Shown one piece after another: positions 8,942-18,272 of a stretch of 64,000 bases of DNA (position 1 is its first letter; every line of letters starts with the position of its first letter). The DNA is from Siderastrea radians (lineage: Eukaryota; Cnidaria; Anthozoa; Scleractinia; Rhizangiidae): the NCBI GenBank assembly GCA_964017195.1, contig OZ024897.1:38750336-38814335 (forward strand), written 5' to 3'. The notes below the pieces were generated by a model. The model worked only from the letters and a program-made list of their open reading frames with translations, searched no databases and was not told the origin of the DNA. Both the position numbers and the translations under genes were made by a program.

Positions 8942-11900
8942 TTGGGCTGGGTTTCATTACCCCTATCAAAACCAAAATTAACATGTGAAAATACAAATAG
9001 CTTTACTGAAAAAGATGGCTGGGAATTGTGTTCTACTGAGTTAAACTCTGGAAGTGCCACTGAAGACATTGTGCCATGGGAATTTGACGAAAACTTTCAT
9101 GATGCAGCAGAAAAAATGCAGATATCAAGGCATGTTAAACAGACTGTAGAATATATTGATCTATTTTCACCTACTACAGTTCTTCAAACTTTCCAGCCCC
9201 TACTAACTGCTCTGCATGCAAGTGAGAACCATAGACATGTAGCCCTGTTTGCTAGAAAACTTGACTTTTTTTTGAGAACACATTTCTTTACTGGAAACTG
9301 GTCTTATGCCTCACTTCAAGAAGCAATAAAAAAAATTATGAGTGAAAAGGCATTATGCTTTTACTGGAAAAAACTCTTGAGAGAAATCCACATTCCAGAA
9401 TCCCAAATTAAATTATCTACTGATGTTCTTTCTGCTTTTGTCAGAAAGTTTTCCAAGAGAAGGTGTGTTACCTATTTAGCCAAGGATGGGCTTTCACCCC
9501 TCCATGAAGAAGATGAATCAGCCATAAGACAAATGTTGAAAAAATTTAAAAAAACAGATGAACAAAAGAAAGCTGAAACAAATGCAGGTGCAACAGATAT
9601 TTGTTTTCGTTGCCATAAGCAAGGTCACTGGGCTTCTGATTGTCTAGAAGGACATGAAGAAGAGTGGCTGACCAAACAAAAGTGTTTTCAATGTGGCCAA
9701 CAGGGCCACTTAAAATCTGTATGTCCTAAAAAATTTGAAGACCAAAAAAATCCCAAGACTACAATTATGCAAAACAAACCTCCCACTGTGAAGAAGACAT
9801 GGTACCATGCTGGCATATCACTGCCAAGGCTATTAAGTACTTTATCACAAAAAAGTCTGGATCATTTCCAATGTTACAAACCAATTTCCAGTACAGCCAG
9901 TAATGATCCAAAATACTTTAAACAAAGAAGCACCAAGTGGTTTGAGGTCCGTAAGGGTATAATAAATGCCAGCAAGGCTGCAACAGCCCTCGGATGGTAC
10001 GGAAAAAAGGCAATGACTGATTACTGGAATCAACTATCAAATGATTTGCATGGCTCACAAAATGAAGCAGTTGATCATGAATCAAATCTGGCTATGTTGT
10101 GGGGCTCTATGAATGAGCACAGTGCTCTAGTTACATACCTAAAGAAATTCTTTTCTCAAAGCAAACATGGAGCCACTGTTAAAGAAACTGGAATTTGGTT
10201 CTTAAAGAACAGCAATAATCAAAACTGGCTAGGTTCTTCCCCAGATGGCATTATAGAGGAAAATGGCAAACTAACAACTGTCCTAGAGATGAAATGTCCT
10301 TTTATGGGTGGCAAACCAGTTCCATACAAAAAGGTTTGTGTAAACCACATCCCTCAAATTATGTTACAAATGCGTTGTACGTCAACGCAGCAATGTCACT
10401 ACATTGTATGGACACCTGTTGGTACTAAAGTGTTCCTTATTGAGCGAGATGATAAATATCTGGAATTACTTTTGAATTACTTATACAAATTTTGGAATCT
10501 TGCTGCTGGTGAAACAGAACCAGCATGGCATGAAGATGTTTTTGGTTTAAAGCAAATGAGTATGCAAATTGCTGCAAAAAGTCCTTGCATATGTTTCACG
10601 TCTAATTCTCTTATTACCCCTGACATTCTCTCCAATGACAACATTAAGAAGTTTGAATATAACACCAAACCCTTAAAGCAAACAACAGTTACACGGAAGT
10701 GTCAGGGTTGCAAAGATGAGGAATGGAAGTGCAAACTCAACCCATGCGAGGTACGAAGAAAAAGAGCATTAAATTCAGTTAATTCACAGCAAATGTCATA
10801 CCAATCGTACAAGTATGGTTCAAATGGAATACATAACAGCTGTCATCAAGACACTTTCCTTGAATTGATTTATCATAGTTTCAAATGCCATTTTGATTGC
10901 TCTTTAAATACGAAACTAACAGAAGGCTTGAAACAGCTACTTGAAGCTTTTGTGTTGAGGGAGAAAGGTAAATTTCACGAAAGTAAAATGACACTGTGGA
11001 AGTGGTTGAGAGATAAGACAGAAAGTGGGTTTACATATTATGCATATGGAAAAGAAGCCTCTCTCATCTCCATTATCTACAGGCTTCTAGAATCAATGCC
11101 TGGTGAACTTCGAGACACATTTTCAATCAAAACAAATTATTCATACACTTGTGGAAATGACAAAAGCCACAATTCATGTCGCAGTTTCACTCATAGTGTG
11201 TTTCCAATTTCCACTGATGATGTTTTAGAAACACACCTCTTCTTAAACTCAAATGACTTTGATGTTATTCAAGTGATAAAACACAAATTGACATTAAATG
11301 ATTTTACACCAGCATCAAAATGCTCTGTCCTGACAAAAATTGATGGAAATGATATATGTACCAGTGATTCTGAATGCACGGTCAATTATAATCCCAACAC
11401 ATGTGGTGCAACACTGCTGGGTTCAACGAGTGTAACAAACACACCTGATATTTTCTTTGTAGGGTACACACACAACTCTTCTAAGGGGTATACTCCAAAC
11501 CTAGGCAAGGGAAACACCACAATTGAAGTCAACAACTGTACATACAGATTGTCTGGTATTGTTTACTTAAAATCACATCACTACTGGTGCGAGGTGTATT
11601 CTACTCAAAAACACTTAAAAAAGGGATGGTTTGCCAATAATGGTTTATGGAATAATGGCAAAGCAACCTTTGTTGGTCTAAAGCCATTATTTTTAGAAAA
11701 GGAGAGTTTGTATCTTTTAATGTTTGAACAAAGCAAAACAAAGCATCCTACAATCTTAAGCAATCCTTGTGTTACTTTTTACAAGTCCATTCATTCAAAT
11801 AATCAAGAAATCATTAAGGAAATTGTTCAGCAACATAAATGCCTGCTGTCCTTAAGTGACAATAAAGCAAAACTGGCAAACATTAAAGCAATTCTACAGT

Positions 11901-12241
11901 ATCACAATATCCCTATGAAATTAAATATGAAAATTGCTGACCTAAGTGACCTTCTGTTACAGCACTGTAACACCACAACAACTGTACCTATAACATTTGT
12001 ATCTGATTTTAGTATTGATAATTATACCGAGGCTTCTAAGAGAGACAATTTCAGTCAAAATGAACTAGCTGATTTTGTGCCTGCAACTTTCATTAATGAC
12101 TCAAATATGATTACATTGGTACAAGCAGGGGAAGATATTTCCGAAACAAACAATTTAAAACGACGCGATTTAACCCCTGTAAAACAAGGATATACACCAG
12201 AAAGGCATCCCACAAAAAAAAGAAATCTCAACCAAGGGTAA
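8942..12241 (+). CDS. Zinc-knuckle / YqaJ nuclease / USP-like protease protein of the P-type element
   Basis: 1099 codons without a break. Two CCHC knuckles (C-x2-C-x4-H-x4-C) lie at residues 221-234 and 248-261. A YqaJ-type PD-(D/E)XK exonuclease follows: RSTKWFEVR at 329-337, Glu392 in GSMNEHSA, Asp435 in SSPDG, Glu449-x-Lys451 in LEMKCP, then PQIMLQM with the family's glutamines. A cysteine cluster (CQGC, about 582 onward) ends this half. The C-terminal half shows a deubiquitinase-like Cys box, HNSCHQDTFLELIY (Cys634), and a His box, SGIVYLKSHHYWCEVY (His879/880), followed by GWFANNG, the layout of USP proteases. A SAP-like helix pair may lie near 980-1015. YqaJ proteins process DNA ends during recombination. 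USPs cut after ubiquitin GG. The start is uncertain: the frame may begin inside the transposase tail. A second short frame (12288-12429) may be a frameshifted extension. Confidence 0.78.
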   Translation: MGWVSLPLSKPKLTCENTNSFTEKDGWELCSTELNSGSATEDIVPWEFDENFHDAAEKMQISRHVKQTVEYIDLFSPTTVLQTFQPLLTALHASENHRHVALFARKLDFFLRTHFFTGNWSYASLQEAIKKIMSEKALCFYWKKLLREIHIPESQIKLSTDVLSAFVRKFSKRRCVTYLAKDGLSPLHEEDESAIRQMLKKFKKTDEQKKAETNAGATDICFRCHKQGHWASDCLEGHEEEWLTKQKCFQCGQQGHLKSVCPKKFEDQKNPKTTIMQNKPPTVKKTWYHAGISLPRLLSTLSQKSLDHFQCYKPISSTASNDPKYFKQRSTKWFEVRKGIINASKAATALGWYGKKAMTDYWNQLSNDLHGSQNEAVDHESNLAMLWGSMNEHSALVTYLKKFFSQSKHGATVKETGIWFLKNSNNQNWLGSSPDGIIEENGKLTTVLEMKCPFMGGKPVPYKKVCVNHIPQIMLQMRCTSTQQCHYIVWTPVGTKVFLIERDDKYLELLLNYLYKFWNLAAGETEPAWHEDVFGLKQMSMQIAAKSPCICFTSNSLITPDILSNDNIKKFEYNTKPLKQTTVTRKCQGCKDEEWKCKLNPCEVRRKRALNSVNSQQMSYQSYKYGSNGIHNSCHQDTFLELIYHSFKCHFDCSLNTKLTEGLKQLLEAFVLREKGKFHESKMTLWKWLRDKTESGFTYYAYGKEASLISIIYRLLESMPGELRDTFSIKTNYSYTCGNDKSHNSCRSFTHSVFPISTDDVLETHLFLNSNDFDVIQVIKHKLTLNDFTPASKCSVLTKIDGNDICTSDSECTVNYNPNTCGATLLGSTSVTNTPDIFFVGYTHNSSKGYTPNLGKGNTTIEVNNCTYRLSGIVYLKSHHYWCEVYSTQKHLKKGWFANNGLWNNGKATFVGLKPLFLEKESLYLLMFEQSKTKHPTILSNPCVTFYKSIHSNNQEIIKEIVQQHKCLLSLSDNKAKLANIKAILQYHNIPMKLNMKIADLSDLLLQHCNTTTTVPITFVSDFSIDNYTEASKRDNFSQNELADFVPATFINDSNMITLVQAGEDISETNNLKRRDLTPVKQGYTPERHPTKKRNLNQG

Positions 12242-13214
12242 CAGAAACAACAAGTTGTGTTGACGAAAATTGACACGAATCTATTAGTGAACCCCGATTT
12301 AGTTATTTAAATCCTTTAAGGACATCCTTTAAAGAAATGGTTTATGCCCTGCAGGAAGAAAGCAATTTCTCTTCTAACGAAAGTGATAATGTTGATGTGG
12401 AGCATGGGAGAGGAACATCCCCTGCATAAGTCAGAATAATTTGTATTTTATACAGCTGGAAGAACCAACTGAAAATGAAAAGCAACTGATACAAAGGAAA
12501 CTGTTCATGGCTGAATCATTTGACTTTTACTATGATTTTAAATGGTAATGATTTTCATGAACTGTGTAGTTCCTCACTGGCTACCCCCAATGCATGGCTC
12601 CTACACAAACATTAAAAGTGGATTTTACAATTTTGCAGTCTAAAGAAAATACATACTTCCACAAAATTCCAAGAGTAGTATTTAATCTTAAATTGTGACA
12701 GTTGCACTAGCAAAGTTATATGGCAATAAAGAAATTTCAATATAATACTGTATTAAGTTCAGATTTCTCACCTGTGTACCATGAAGTCTTGACTAAAGCA
12801 GCTCCTTCCCCTCAGCCGCTCGGATGTTCAACTTTGAGGGGAAAGACGTGAAGATCCACAAATGCTTAAAGTCTGATACTCCACGTACATAAAGAACAAT
12901 ATATCCTGTGCCAAACCTCCTATTTCTGTTACAAGACAACGTAAATTCGCTATGCAGTGACCCTCGAAAGCGCGACCTGTTGACAGATTTCCTCGAACAT
13001 TCTACACTTGGAGAGCGAGTTTCAGTTAATGTAAAAAATAATCTATCGTCTGATCTACCAGAAAAATACCAAAAAAGAGTCGGTTATCTTCCCAATTGTC
13101 TCTGCATTTTTGACTTTAGTAAATGAAGGAATGTAAGCGAGGAAAATGACACATTTGTAGATCGTCCTACGATTGCCACTTCGCCCGCCATCTTGAAAAC
13201 CACTAGCGCGAAGC
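12242..13214 (+). other. 3' region of the P-type element
   Basis: This holds a short acidic frame ending at about 12429 that may continue the upstream protein after a frameshift, a polyadenylation signal AATAAA at 12725-12730, and an unrecognised 72-codon frame at 12908-13126. No other gene was seen. Confidence 0.5.
12725..12730 (+). terminator. Candidate polyadenylation signal
   Basis: AATAAA lies about 480 bp after the large ORF, inside the element and before its right subterminal repeat. It is the natural 3' end signal for transcripts of the element, but a six-base match is weak evidence. Confidence 0.35.
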
Positions 13215-13238
13215 GTGACGTCATACTGGCAGTGATGA
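13215..13238 (-). repeat. Right subterminal inverted repeat
   Basis: Inverted partner of 3251-3274, with one mismatch in 24 bp. It contains the palindrome TGACGTCA. It lies 48 bp from the right end, compared with 57 bp on the left, an asymmetry typical of P elements. Confidence 0.85.
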
Positions 13239-13258
13239 TTGAACCAACATCTTCCTTG

Positions 13259-13286
13259 GAGACACCTCCCCCCCCCCCCCCCCCTG
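13259..13286 (-). repeat. Right terminal inverted repeat with C17 tract
   Basis: Reverse complement reads CAG, 17 G, AGGTGTCTC. It is paired with the left end at 3194-3219 and followed directly by the target duplication. Confidence 0.88.
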
Positions 13287-13294
13287 TACACACT
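13287..13294. repeat. 8-bp target-site duplication TACACACT, right
   Basis: Perfect copy of 3186-3193, directly abutting the right end CCCCTG of the P-type element. Confidence 0.92.
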
Positions 13295-13429
13295 CAAACG
13301 CCGTGGTAACAACCCGAGTCCGATTACCGCTGAATTTATGAGCCATAAAGTTAAAACGAGTTTATATAAGGCAAGAATTATATTCAGGAATGTTAAGGTG
13401 TTAGACCTGTTTCCCAGTTCAGTACTCTA

Positions 13430-14190
13430 ATGCAGCGAGAGCCGAAGTACCTGGCATCTTCTTCAACGAAAGTCTAACGGGTTATAGACGAACACTTTTA
13501 TTAAGAGCAAGGGAAATGAAAAGAGATGGGCTGTTGACGAGTGACTGGACAATTGATGGAAAAATCTATGTAAAAACATCAGCGAGTAGAGATCCTGTCC
13601 GAATCATTCAACAAACATTTCAGGAAAAATGAACTTGAACTGAGAGAAAAAAGGTAGCTTCACTCACCCCATCGGTTCACTTTATTCCTTATGAATAATA
13701 TTGTCTTGCTGATTAATTCCCAGAGAAGAGGGTGTGCAATGAGGAATGGTTCATGAAGGGCATTACAACGGTTGAAGATCTTTTAGATATAAATGGGCAA
13801 TTACTACCAGTTTCTGTTTTTTAATCCAAATATTCGTTACAAAAAACCACCTTCCAAATTGGAAAAAGATATTTAAATCAGTTAGAAAGACGTGTAGAGA
13901 AAAGCGACTGAGAGAATTCCACTTCAAATTCATTCACAGGGATGTGGTGACTAGGAGGAATTGTTTAGATTTAATATTAAATCAGAGGGTAACTGCATAA
14001 TTGCGTATACTGCGGGGAACTAGACTCCAAACATCATACCTTCTTAAAGTGCCAATTTATAGCGTCCTTTACTCAAGAAGTGTTTCAATGCAATCAATAA
14101 CTCCAATCACAGGCTTACCATCCTCTGTTTGTGTTGTGGACCTGTGCGAGCTGTATATTAATGGCCGCTTCGGTTGTGTACAAAGGATTT
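13430..14190 (+). pseudogene. Degraded L1-type LINE remnant
   Basis: The first frame (about 13440-13630) translates to a peptide with FFNESLTGYRRTLLLRAREM and DWTIDGKIYVK, the pattern of LINE ORF1-like proteins. From about 13740 frames broken by stops show EEWFMKGITTVEDLL and, from 13915, EFHFKFIHRDVVT followed by cysteine-containing fragments typical of the region after the reverse transcriptase in L1/Tx1-type elements. The intervening endonuclease and polymerase domains are absent, so the copy is internally deleted as well as frameshifted. It is not functional. Confidence 0.55.
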
Positions 14191-14251
14191 TGTGAATACG
14201 ATAATTACGGCTTTTTGAACGAATGAAAGTCAAATAAAAACGTTTAGAAAC

Positions 14252-14670
14252 ATGAACACTGTGTTAAACGTGGTTATTATGGGCTTGGTTTGTCGATTTA
14301 AGGCTTCGGGAGGTGGTTTTAGAAACTTGAAGTTTAACCTACTCTATAAGCATTGCAAAAAAGCGGTTATTCATACACCCTCAAATTCACTCCACCACAA
14401 CAGCAGTCACCAGAATCAGCCACCAACAAGAGAGAGAGGCAGAGGAACATAATATGGTTCAACCCACCATTTAGTAAAAATGTGCAAACTAACATAGGAA
14501 GAGGATTTCTAAATTTGCTTGGGAACTGCTTCCCACCTAGCCATAAATTAAGAACACTTTTTAACAAAAATAATCTTAAGCTGAGTTACAGTTGTTCACC
14601 TAACATAAAACAGATCATCGATGGACACAACAGAACCATTCTTAGCTCTAGTTTACTATTGAGCACCCTG
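14252..14670 (+). pseudogene. Penelope-like element fragment
   Basis: The frame at 14353-14670 contains RQRNIIWFNPPFSKNVQTNI and [13 protein letters not shown], blocks recognised from Penelope-like retroelements between the reverse transcriptase and the GIY-YIG domain. The upstream part continues in a different frame (KFNLLYKHCKKAVIHTP). Both ends are lost; the 3' side runs straight into a TA array. Confidence 0.6.
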
Positions 14671-14693
14671 AAAGCAGTTCTGCAAATCAACTC

Positions 14694-14696
<3 letters not shown>

Positions 14697-14773
<77 letters not shown>

Positions 14774-14796
14774 CATAAGAATATATAATAGCGTAA

Positions 14797-14878
<82 letters not shown>
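14697..14878. repeat. (TA)n microsatellite in two blocks
   Basis: Two almost pure TA blocks (14697-14769 and 14808-14878) flank a 38-bp AT-rich spacer. The right block ends abruptly inside a tRNA-like SINE. Confidence 0.95.
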
Positions 14879-14881
<3 letters not shown>

Positions 14882-14998
14882 CTTTCTAATGCCGATGTGT
14901 TAACCACTACACCATCAGGACGACCACGCAACAACGCAGCCGAACTTAAGGCTTTATGGCTCACGGGCCTCCCGACAAATTTTAGTGTTTTCACAGGA
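14879..14998 (-). mobile_element. tRNA-derived SINE, truncated copy
   Basis: It matches 16275-16395 with a few differences. It begins at CGACTTTC, in the middle of the tRNA-like anticodon arm, where the TA array has replaced the rest. On the minus strand it retains the A-box region TGGTGTAGTGGTTA but has lost the B-box. Confidence 0.7.
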
Positions 14999-14999
14999 G

Positions 15000-15230
15000 G
15001 TAGGTAGGTAGGTAGGTAGGTTTATTAAAAACAATTAAGTAGCAGCCAGAAGGCTGAATTGCATAATTATTTACAATATGTTATAAAAAAAAGATAAAAT
15101 TTTATGATATGATCTATTTACAATTTTAATGGTTACGTATACTACTATTAAAGATAGGAAAAGGGGGAATCTACAGAGGGGAAATAACATCACTAAGGGA
15201 AGGTTTCAACTAGTTTACGTGTTACACTAC
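15000..15230 (-). mobile_element. 3' end of CR1-like LINE with (TAGG)n tail
   Basis: A TAGG tandem tract (15000-15021) followed by TTTATT marks the 3' end of the minus-strand LINE whose ORF lies just upstream. LINEs of the CR1/Rex group end in short tandem repeats rather than poly(A). A similar tail sits at 23862-23880. Confidence 0.6.
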
Positions 15231-15712
15231 TAGTTTGCGTTTGCTCGACGGCACATCGCCGGTATGAATGACTGTTTAAAACGGTTGGTGTAAAAACGAG
15301 GCAAGTCAAAAACTCTCTCATGCCTGATGTTGTAGTGGCCATAGTGTTTTGGGGGAAGCAGGCAAGCGAGTTTGTGCTGATCCGATGATATACTATTGAA
15401 CAACTTGACACATTGTTCATTGCGCCTATTACGTAAAGTGCGGAGACCAAAACTGTCTAAACAGTGTTTGTACGATTTGTCAGGTGCAATTATAGAGAGC
15501 GCTCTTTTTTCTACACGTTCGAGATCGTCACTTAGATAGTCAGGCAGACTATGGTGGAAAATTGGCGAGCAATATTCAAGAACGGGTCTTATTACTGTAC
15601 AATAGAAGTTGATAATGTCGTTGCAGCTCACGCCGGCTCTCTTAAGAAGGACTAAAAAATACAAACGCTTATTTGCTTTTTTGATAGTCTCATTCACGTG
15701 AAAAAGTTCCAC
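15230..15712 (-). pseudogene. LINE reverse transcriptase C-terminal region (frameshifted)
   Basis: 160 codons. The motifs are ANKRLYFLVLLKRAG, YCTVIRPVLEYCSPIF and LERVEKRALSII, the typical thumb/connection region following the polymerase palm in CR1/Jockey-type LINEs. It lies one frame away from the palm domain upstream on the same strand, so a single indel near 15700 splits the ORF. The frame stays open to its end, showing modest age. Confidence 0.78.
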
Positions 15713-16165
15713 TTGAGATCGTTAGACAGCGTAATTCCTAAAATCTTGGCACTGTTTACAACAATTAGTTCCTTCCCATTGACTACAGCGGGGCTGAAGG
15801 CGTGTTTTTTCTTCTTAAAGTCAATGATCAGCTCTTTGCATTTGTCGGCATTTAGTTGCATGTTCTGCTCACGCGACCAGTCTTCGACGACACTGACTGC
15901 GCTCTGAATGTTGCCCCGTGCACCACGCGGGACCAACTCGGCAATAGTAGTGTCGTCAACGTATTTCCACATGTCCACGTTGGGAACCTTGAGATCATTG
16001 ATCATCAGTAGGAATAACCATGGGCCAAGTTTGGTTCCTTGAGGGACGCCAGCGGGCACGGAACCCCACTCAGAGAAACAGTCCCAAGACAACTTAACAC
16101 GTTGTTTTCTATACGACAAGAAGTCGGCCACCCAGCAGGCAAAGGAAGGCTTGTAGGCCTTTTTG
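15694..16165 (-). pseudogene. LINE reverse transcriptase palm domain (5' truncated)
   Basis: The reading contains RVKLSWDCFSEWGSVPAGVPQGTKLGPWLFLLMIN, split here into RVKLSWDCFSEW and VPAGVPQGTKLGPWLF, then KYVDDTTI, the YxDD catalytic motif of reverse transcriptases, and LNADKCKELIIDF. The endonuclease and the first polymerase motifs are missing because the copy is truncated near 16165, the usual result of incomplete target-primed reverse transcription. The frame breaks near 15700. Confidence 0.8.
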
Positions 16166-16495
16166 ACGAATATAAATAACACAAATGAACTTAAACCAGT
16201 CAAAGAAAGAATAAACAAACACAAAGTGAAAACCCTAAAAATTGTCCTGAACGGGATTTGAACCCGCGTCCTCGACTTTCTAGTGCCGATGTGTTAACCA
16301 CTACACCATCAGGACGACCACGCAACAACGCAGCCGAACTTAAGGCTTTATGGCTCACGGGCCTCCCAACAAATTTTAGTGTTTTCACAGGAGCTGACTG
16401 GAAGGCTTGTAGGCCTTTTTGACGAATAGAAATAACACAAATGAACTTAAACCAGTCAAAGAAAGAATAAACAAACACAAAGTGAAAACCCTTAA
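16147..16495 (-). mobile_element. tRNA-derived SINE with duplicated tail
   Basis: 16244-16315, read on the minus strand, folds as a tRNA cloverleaf: acceptor stem GTCCTGA/TCAGGAC, A-box TGGTGTAGTGGTTA and B-box GGTTCAAATCC. The anticodon loop has eight bases, so it is a pseudo-tRNA head. About 85 bp of tail (16147-16232) is repeated at 16402-16492 in the same orientation. The same unit is found truncated at 14879-14998 and 19840-19918. RNA polymerase III promoter boxes are intact in this copy. Confidence 0.75.
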
Positions 16496-16729
16496 TTAAA
16501 AATCTGATCGGTGGGATTGCCCACACTACCAACAACGACAATACTGATTACGGAAAGCGGGTAAAAAAACAAAAAACCTCATGAGGTAGTTATCGCTCCA
16601 CAGTTGAGAAGTAGTCTGGCAAAAAGGTTGTTCACGTGTATAAAACCAAAAATTTTGAAATTTTAAACAACGGAAATGCAGAAAAGAACGGACTCCATCA
16701 GTTGAGGGTTGACTGATCTTATCCCGTAC

Positions 16730-18051
16730 CAGGGGCGTTCCTGCCGTAACGCGAAATACGCAAGTGCGTACCAGAATTTTCCCCCCTTAAAGGGAATTAT
16801 TTGCCACTCGGGAATCACATACCATTTACAATTAAATAATAATGCATCTGAGTGTATTTAAAAATATGATTTTTCTTTATTTGAGGGATCATAATACAGA
16901 AGAAAAGGAAATTAAAAATTCGTATAGATGAGGTCATAATGTAAAGATAGGCAATTTCAATATCGGCATTTTCTTCAACGCTGTCGCGATCGTGGATGAG
17001 TGCACATGGGCGTGCCGTAATTCTTCGAGTCCAAGAAACCATTGAAAGGACGACTATTTGTCTTTAATTTATTTTTCAATCAGTTGTAAGACTATGACTA
17101 ATTGCTGGTGTTAGTACCGACAAGAAATCCAAAATTTCTTAAATTTCCGCTATTGGATAAGTATCTACAACCTTTGTATCTGCACTAACAGTCACTACTA
17201 TTTCCAGAAAAATCTTCAATAAGAGAACACAGTGAAACCGTACAGCTGAAGCTAAATATGCGACAAGGAGGGATTCAGTGTTGTTTGAAATCTTGGAGAC
17301 ATGTGGAGAGAATGTAATGGGACGTAAAATGTGAATTTTCCTTACGAAATCTTTTATTTTTATGTCTGTTCTAATGTCTTTCAGAATTTACCTTCACGCT
17401 TCTTAGTGTGTTTATTTTGTATCCAAATGTAGCAACAGTTCCCACTATTCGTCTTACAATGCCTGTGTCTACTGCGACGCCAAAGTGGTCATTTAGTACC
17501 TTGCGCAAAGTGAAGACCTACACACGCTCAACCATGAGAGCTGAGCAGCCCTCGTCTCTGGCCATGCATGGTTATAGAGACACTCCCCTGAGTGACACCG
17601 AATATATAGTAGAGGAATTTTGCGCTAAGAAGAAACGTAGGTTAGCTTCTGAATTGTCACTAGTTCTTATGTGTGATTGTCTCGAGTTAACATTCAGTTA
17701 CCTAGAAAATAAGAGAAGATCAGTACTGTTGTAGATCGAATCAGGAAATATCGTATTCGCAACGCAAAGGCCCGCGCAAAAGTCATCAAAGTCGTGCGTT
17801 CTTGCATCCACAACCAGTTTTCAAAGTTCGATTAACGTTTACTAGTATACTTGATGAAGCTGAATGTAGTATGTGCAATTGTAGTGGACAGGAAGTCAAA
17901 ACATTGCTGGAAAACACAATTAGCCTGAGCTAATATTTGAGAACGAGAATATGGTTGAAATGATCAATCAGTATTTCTGACTGTGATCAGTGCAGTTCAG
18001 TATCATCCTGACTTTGCGCGTACTGCCAAAAAATGCCTGGGAACGCCCCTG
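16730..18051 (+). mobile_element. 1.3-kb hAT-type element (internally deleted)
   Basis: The ends are CAGGGGCGTTCC on the left and GGAACGCCCCTG on the right, a perfect 12-bp inverted repeat of hAT type. CGTAC directly precedes the left end and directly follows the right end, giving a 5-bp target duplication; the canonical hAT size is 8 bp, while a 5-bp subgroup is known. The interior keeps only the C-terminal transposase domain. Confidence 0.7.
17408..17734 (+). pseudogene. hAT transposase C-terminal dimerisation domain fragment
   Basis: The frame shows VPTIRLTMPVSTATPKWSFS, then LRKVKTYTRSTM and FCAKKKRRL. This is the hAT C-terminal dimerisation pattern ('LTLPVSTAxxERSFSxLKxIKTYLRSTM ... RRL'). 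The usual E-R of the central motif is replaced by K-W. There is no catalytic domain upstream, only about 680 bp of unrecognised sequence. It sits inside an element with hAT ends, which supports the call. Confidence 0.75.
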
Positions 18052-18272
18052 CGTACATCTATCCAAACAGTCAAATATACCTTTAAAAGAATTCACCTAA
18101 TACGATACGCAATAAGTAATATAGTTTTTGTTTTACTTCAGGGATCTCATTACGCCGAAGTATGAAGGGATTAAATTGATCCGGAGTATAATTTATACAC
18201 ATAGAAAGGTGCTTCAGACTTCTCAAATCACCAATATTGCTTAAATCATTCATCAAAGCCTTAATTAAAGTT

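Larger units (their letters stand above)
3194..13286 (+). mobile_element. 10.1-kb P-superfamily DNA transposon with accessory genes
   Basis: The element is delimited by a perfect 8-bp target duplication (TACACACT), inverted ends CAG-G(n)-AGGTG, and 24-bp subterminal inverted repeats. All recognisable genes read on the plus strand. In order they are a membrane/ubiquitin-like/THAP ORF, P-type transposase segments, and a large zinc-knuckle/YqaJ/USP-like ORF. Canonical P elements are about 3 kb with a single transposase gene, so this is more than three times the usual size. The intact 8-bp duplication and the long open frames of 488 and 1099 codons suggest recent insertion, whereas the transposase core is split over several frames, through small indels, assembly errors or splicing that I cannot verify. 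A viral or Polinton origin for YqaJ is possible, but the ends and the transposase place the vehicle in the P group. Confidence 0.88.

Noticed and set aside
3194..13286. Endogenous virus or Polinton
   Set aside because: YqaJ occurs in viruses, but there is no capsid, polymerase B or integrase, and the 8-bp duplication plus P-type transposase explain the unit.
14353..14994. Open frames running into Tyr-Ile repeats
   Set aside because: The repeat part is translation of TA arrays; only the Penelope-like part of the upstream frame is meaningful.
16244..16315. Functional tRNA gene
   Set aside because: The cloverleaf is nearly complete, but the anticodon loop has eight bases, it recurs as truncated copies and it has a SINE tail, so it is a tRNA-derived retroposon.
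16200..16541. Minus-strand frame of 113 codons over the SINE
   Set aside because: It reads through a tRNA-like retroposon; the same phantom peptide appears at each SINE copy.
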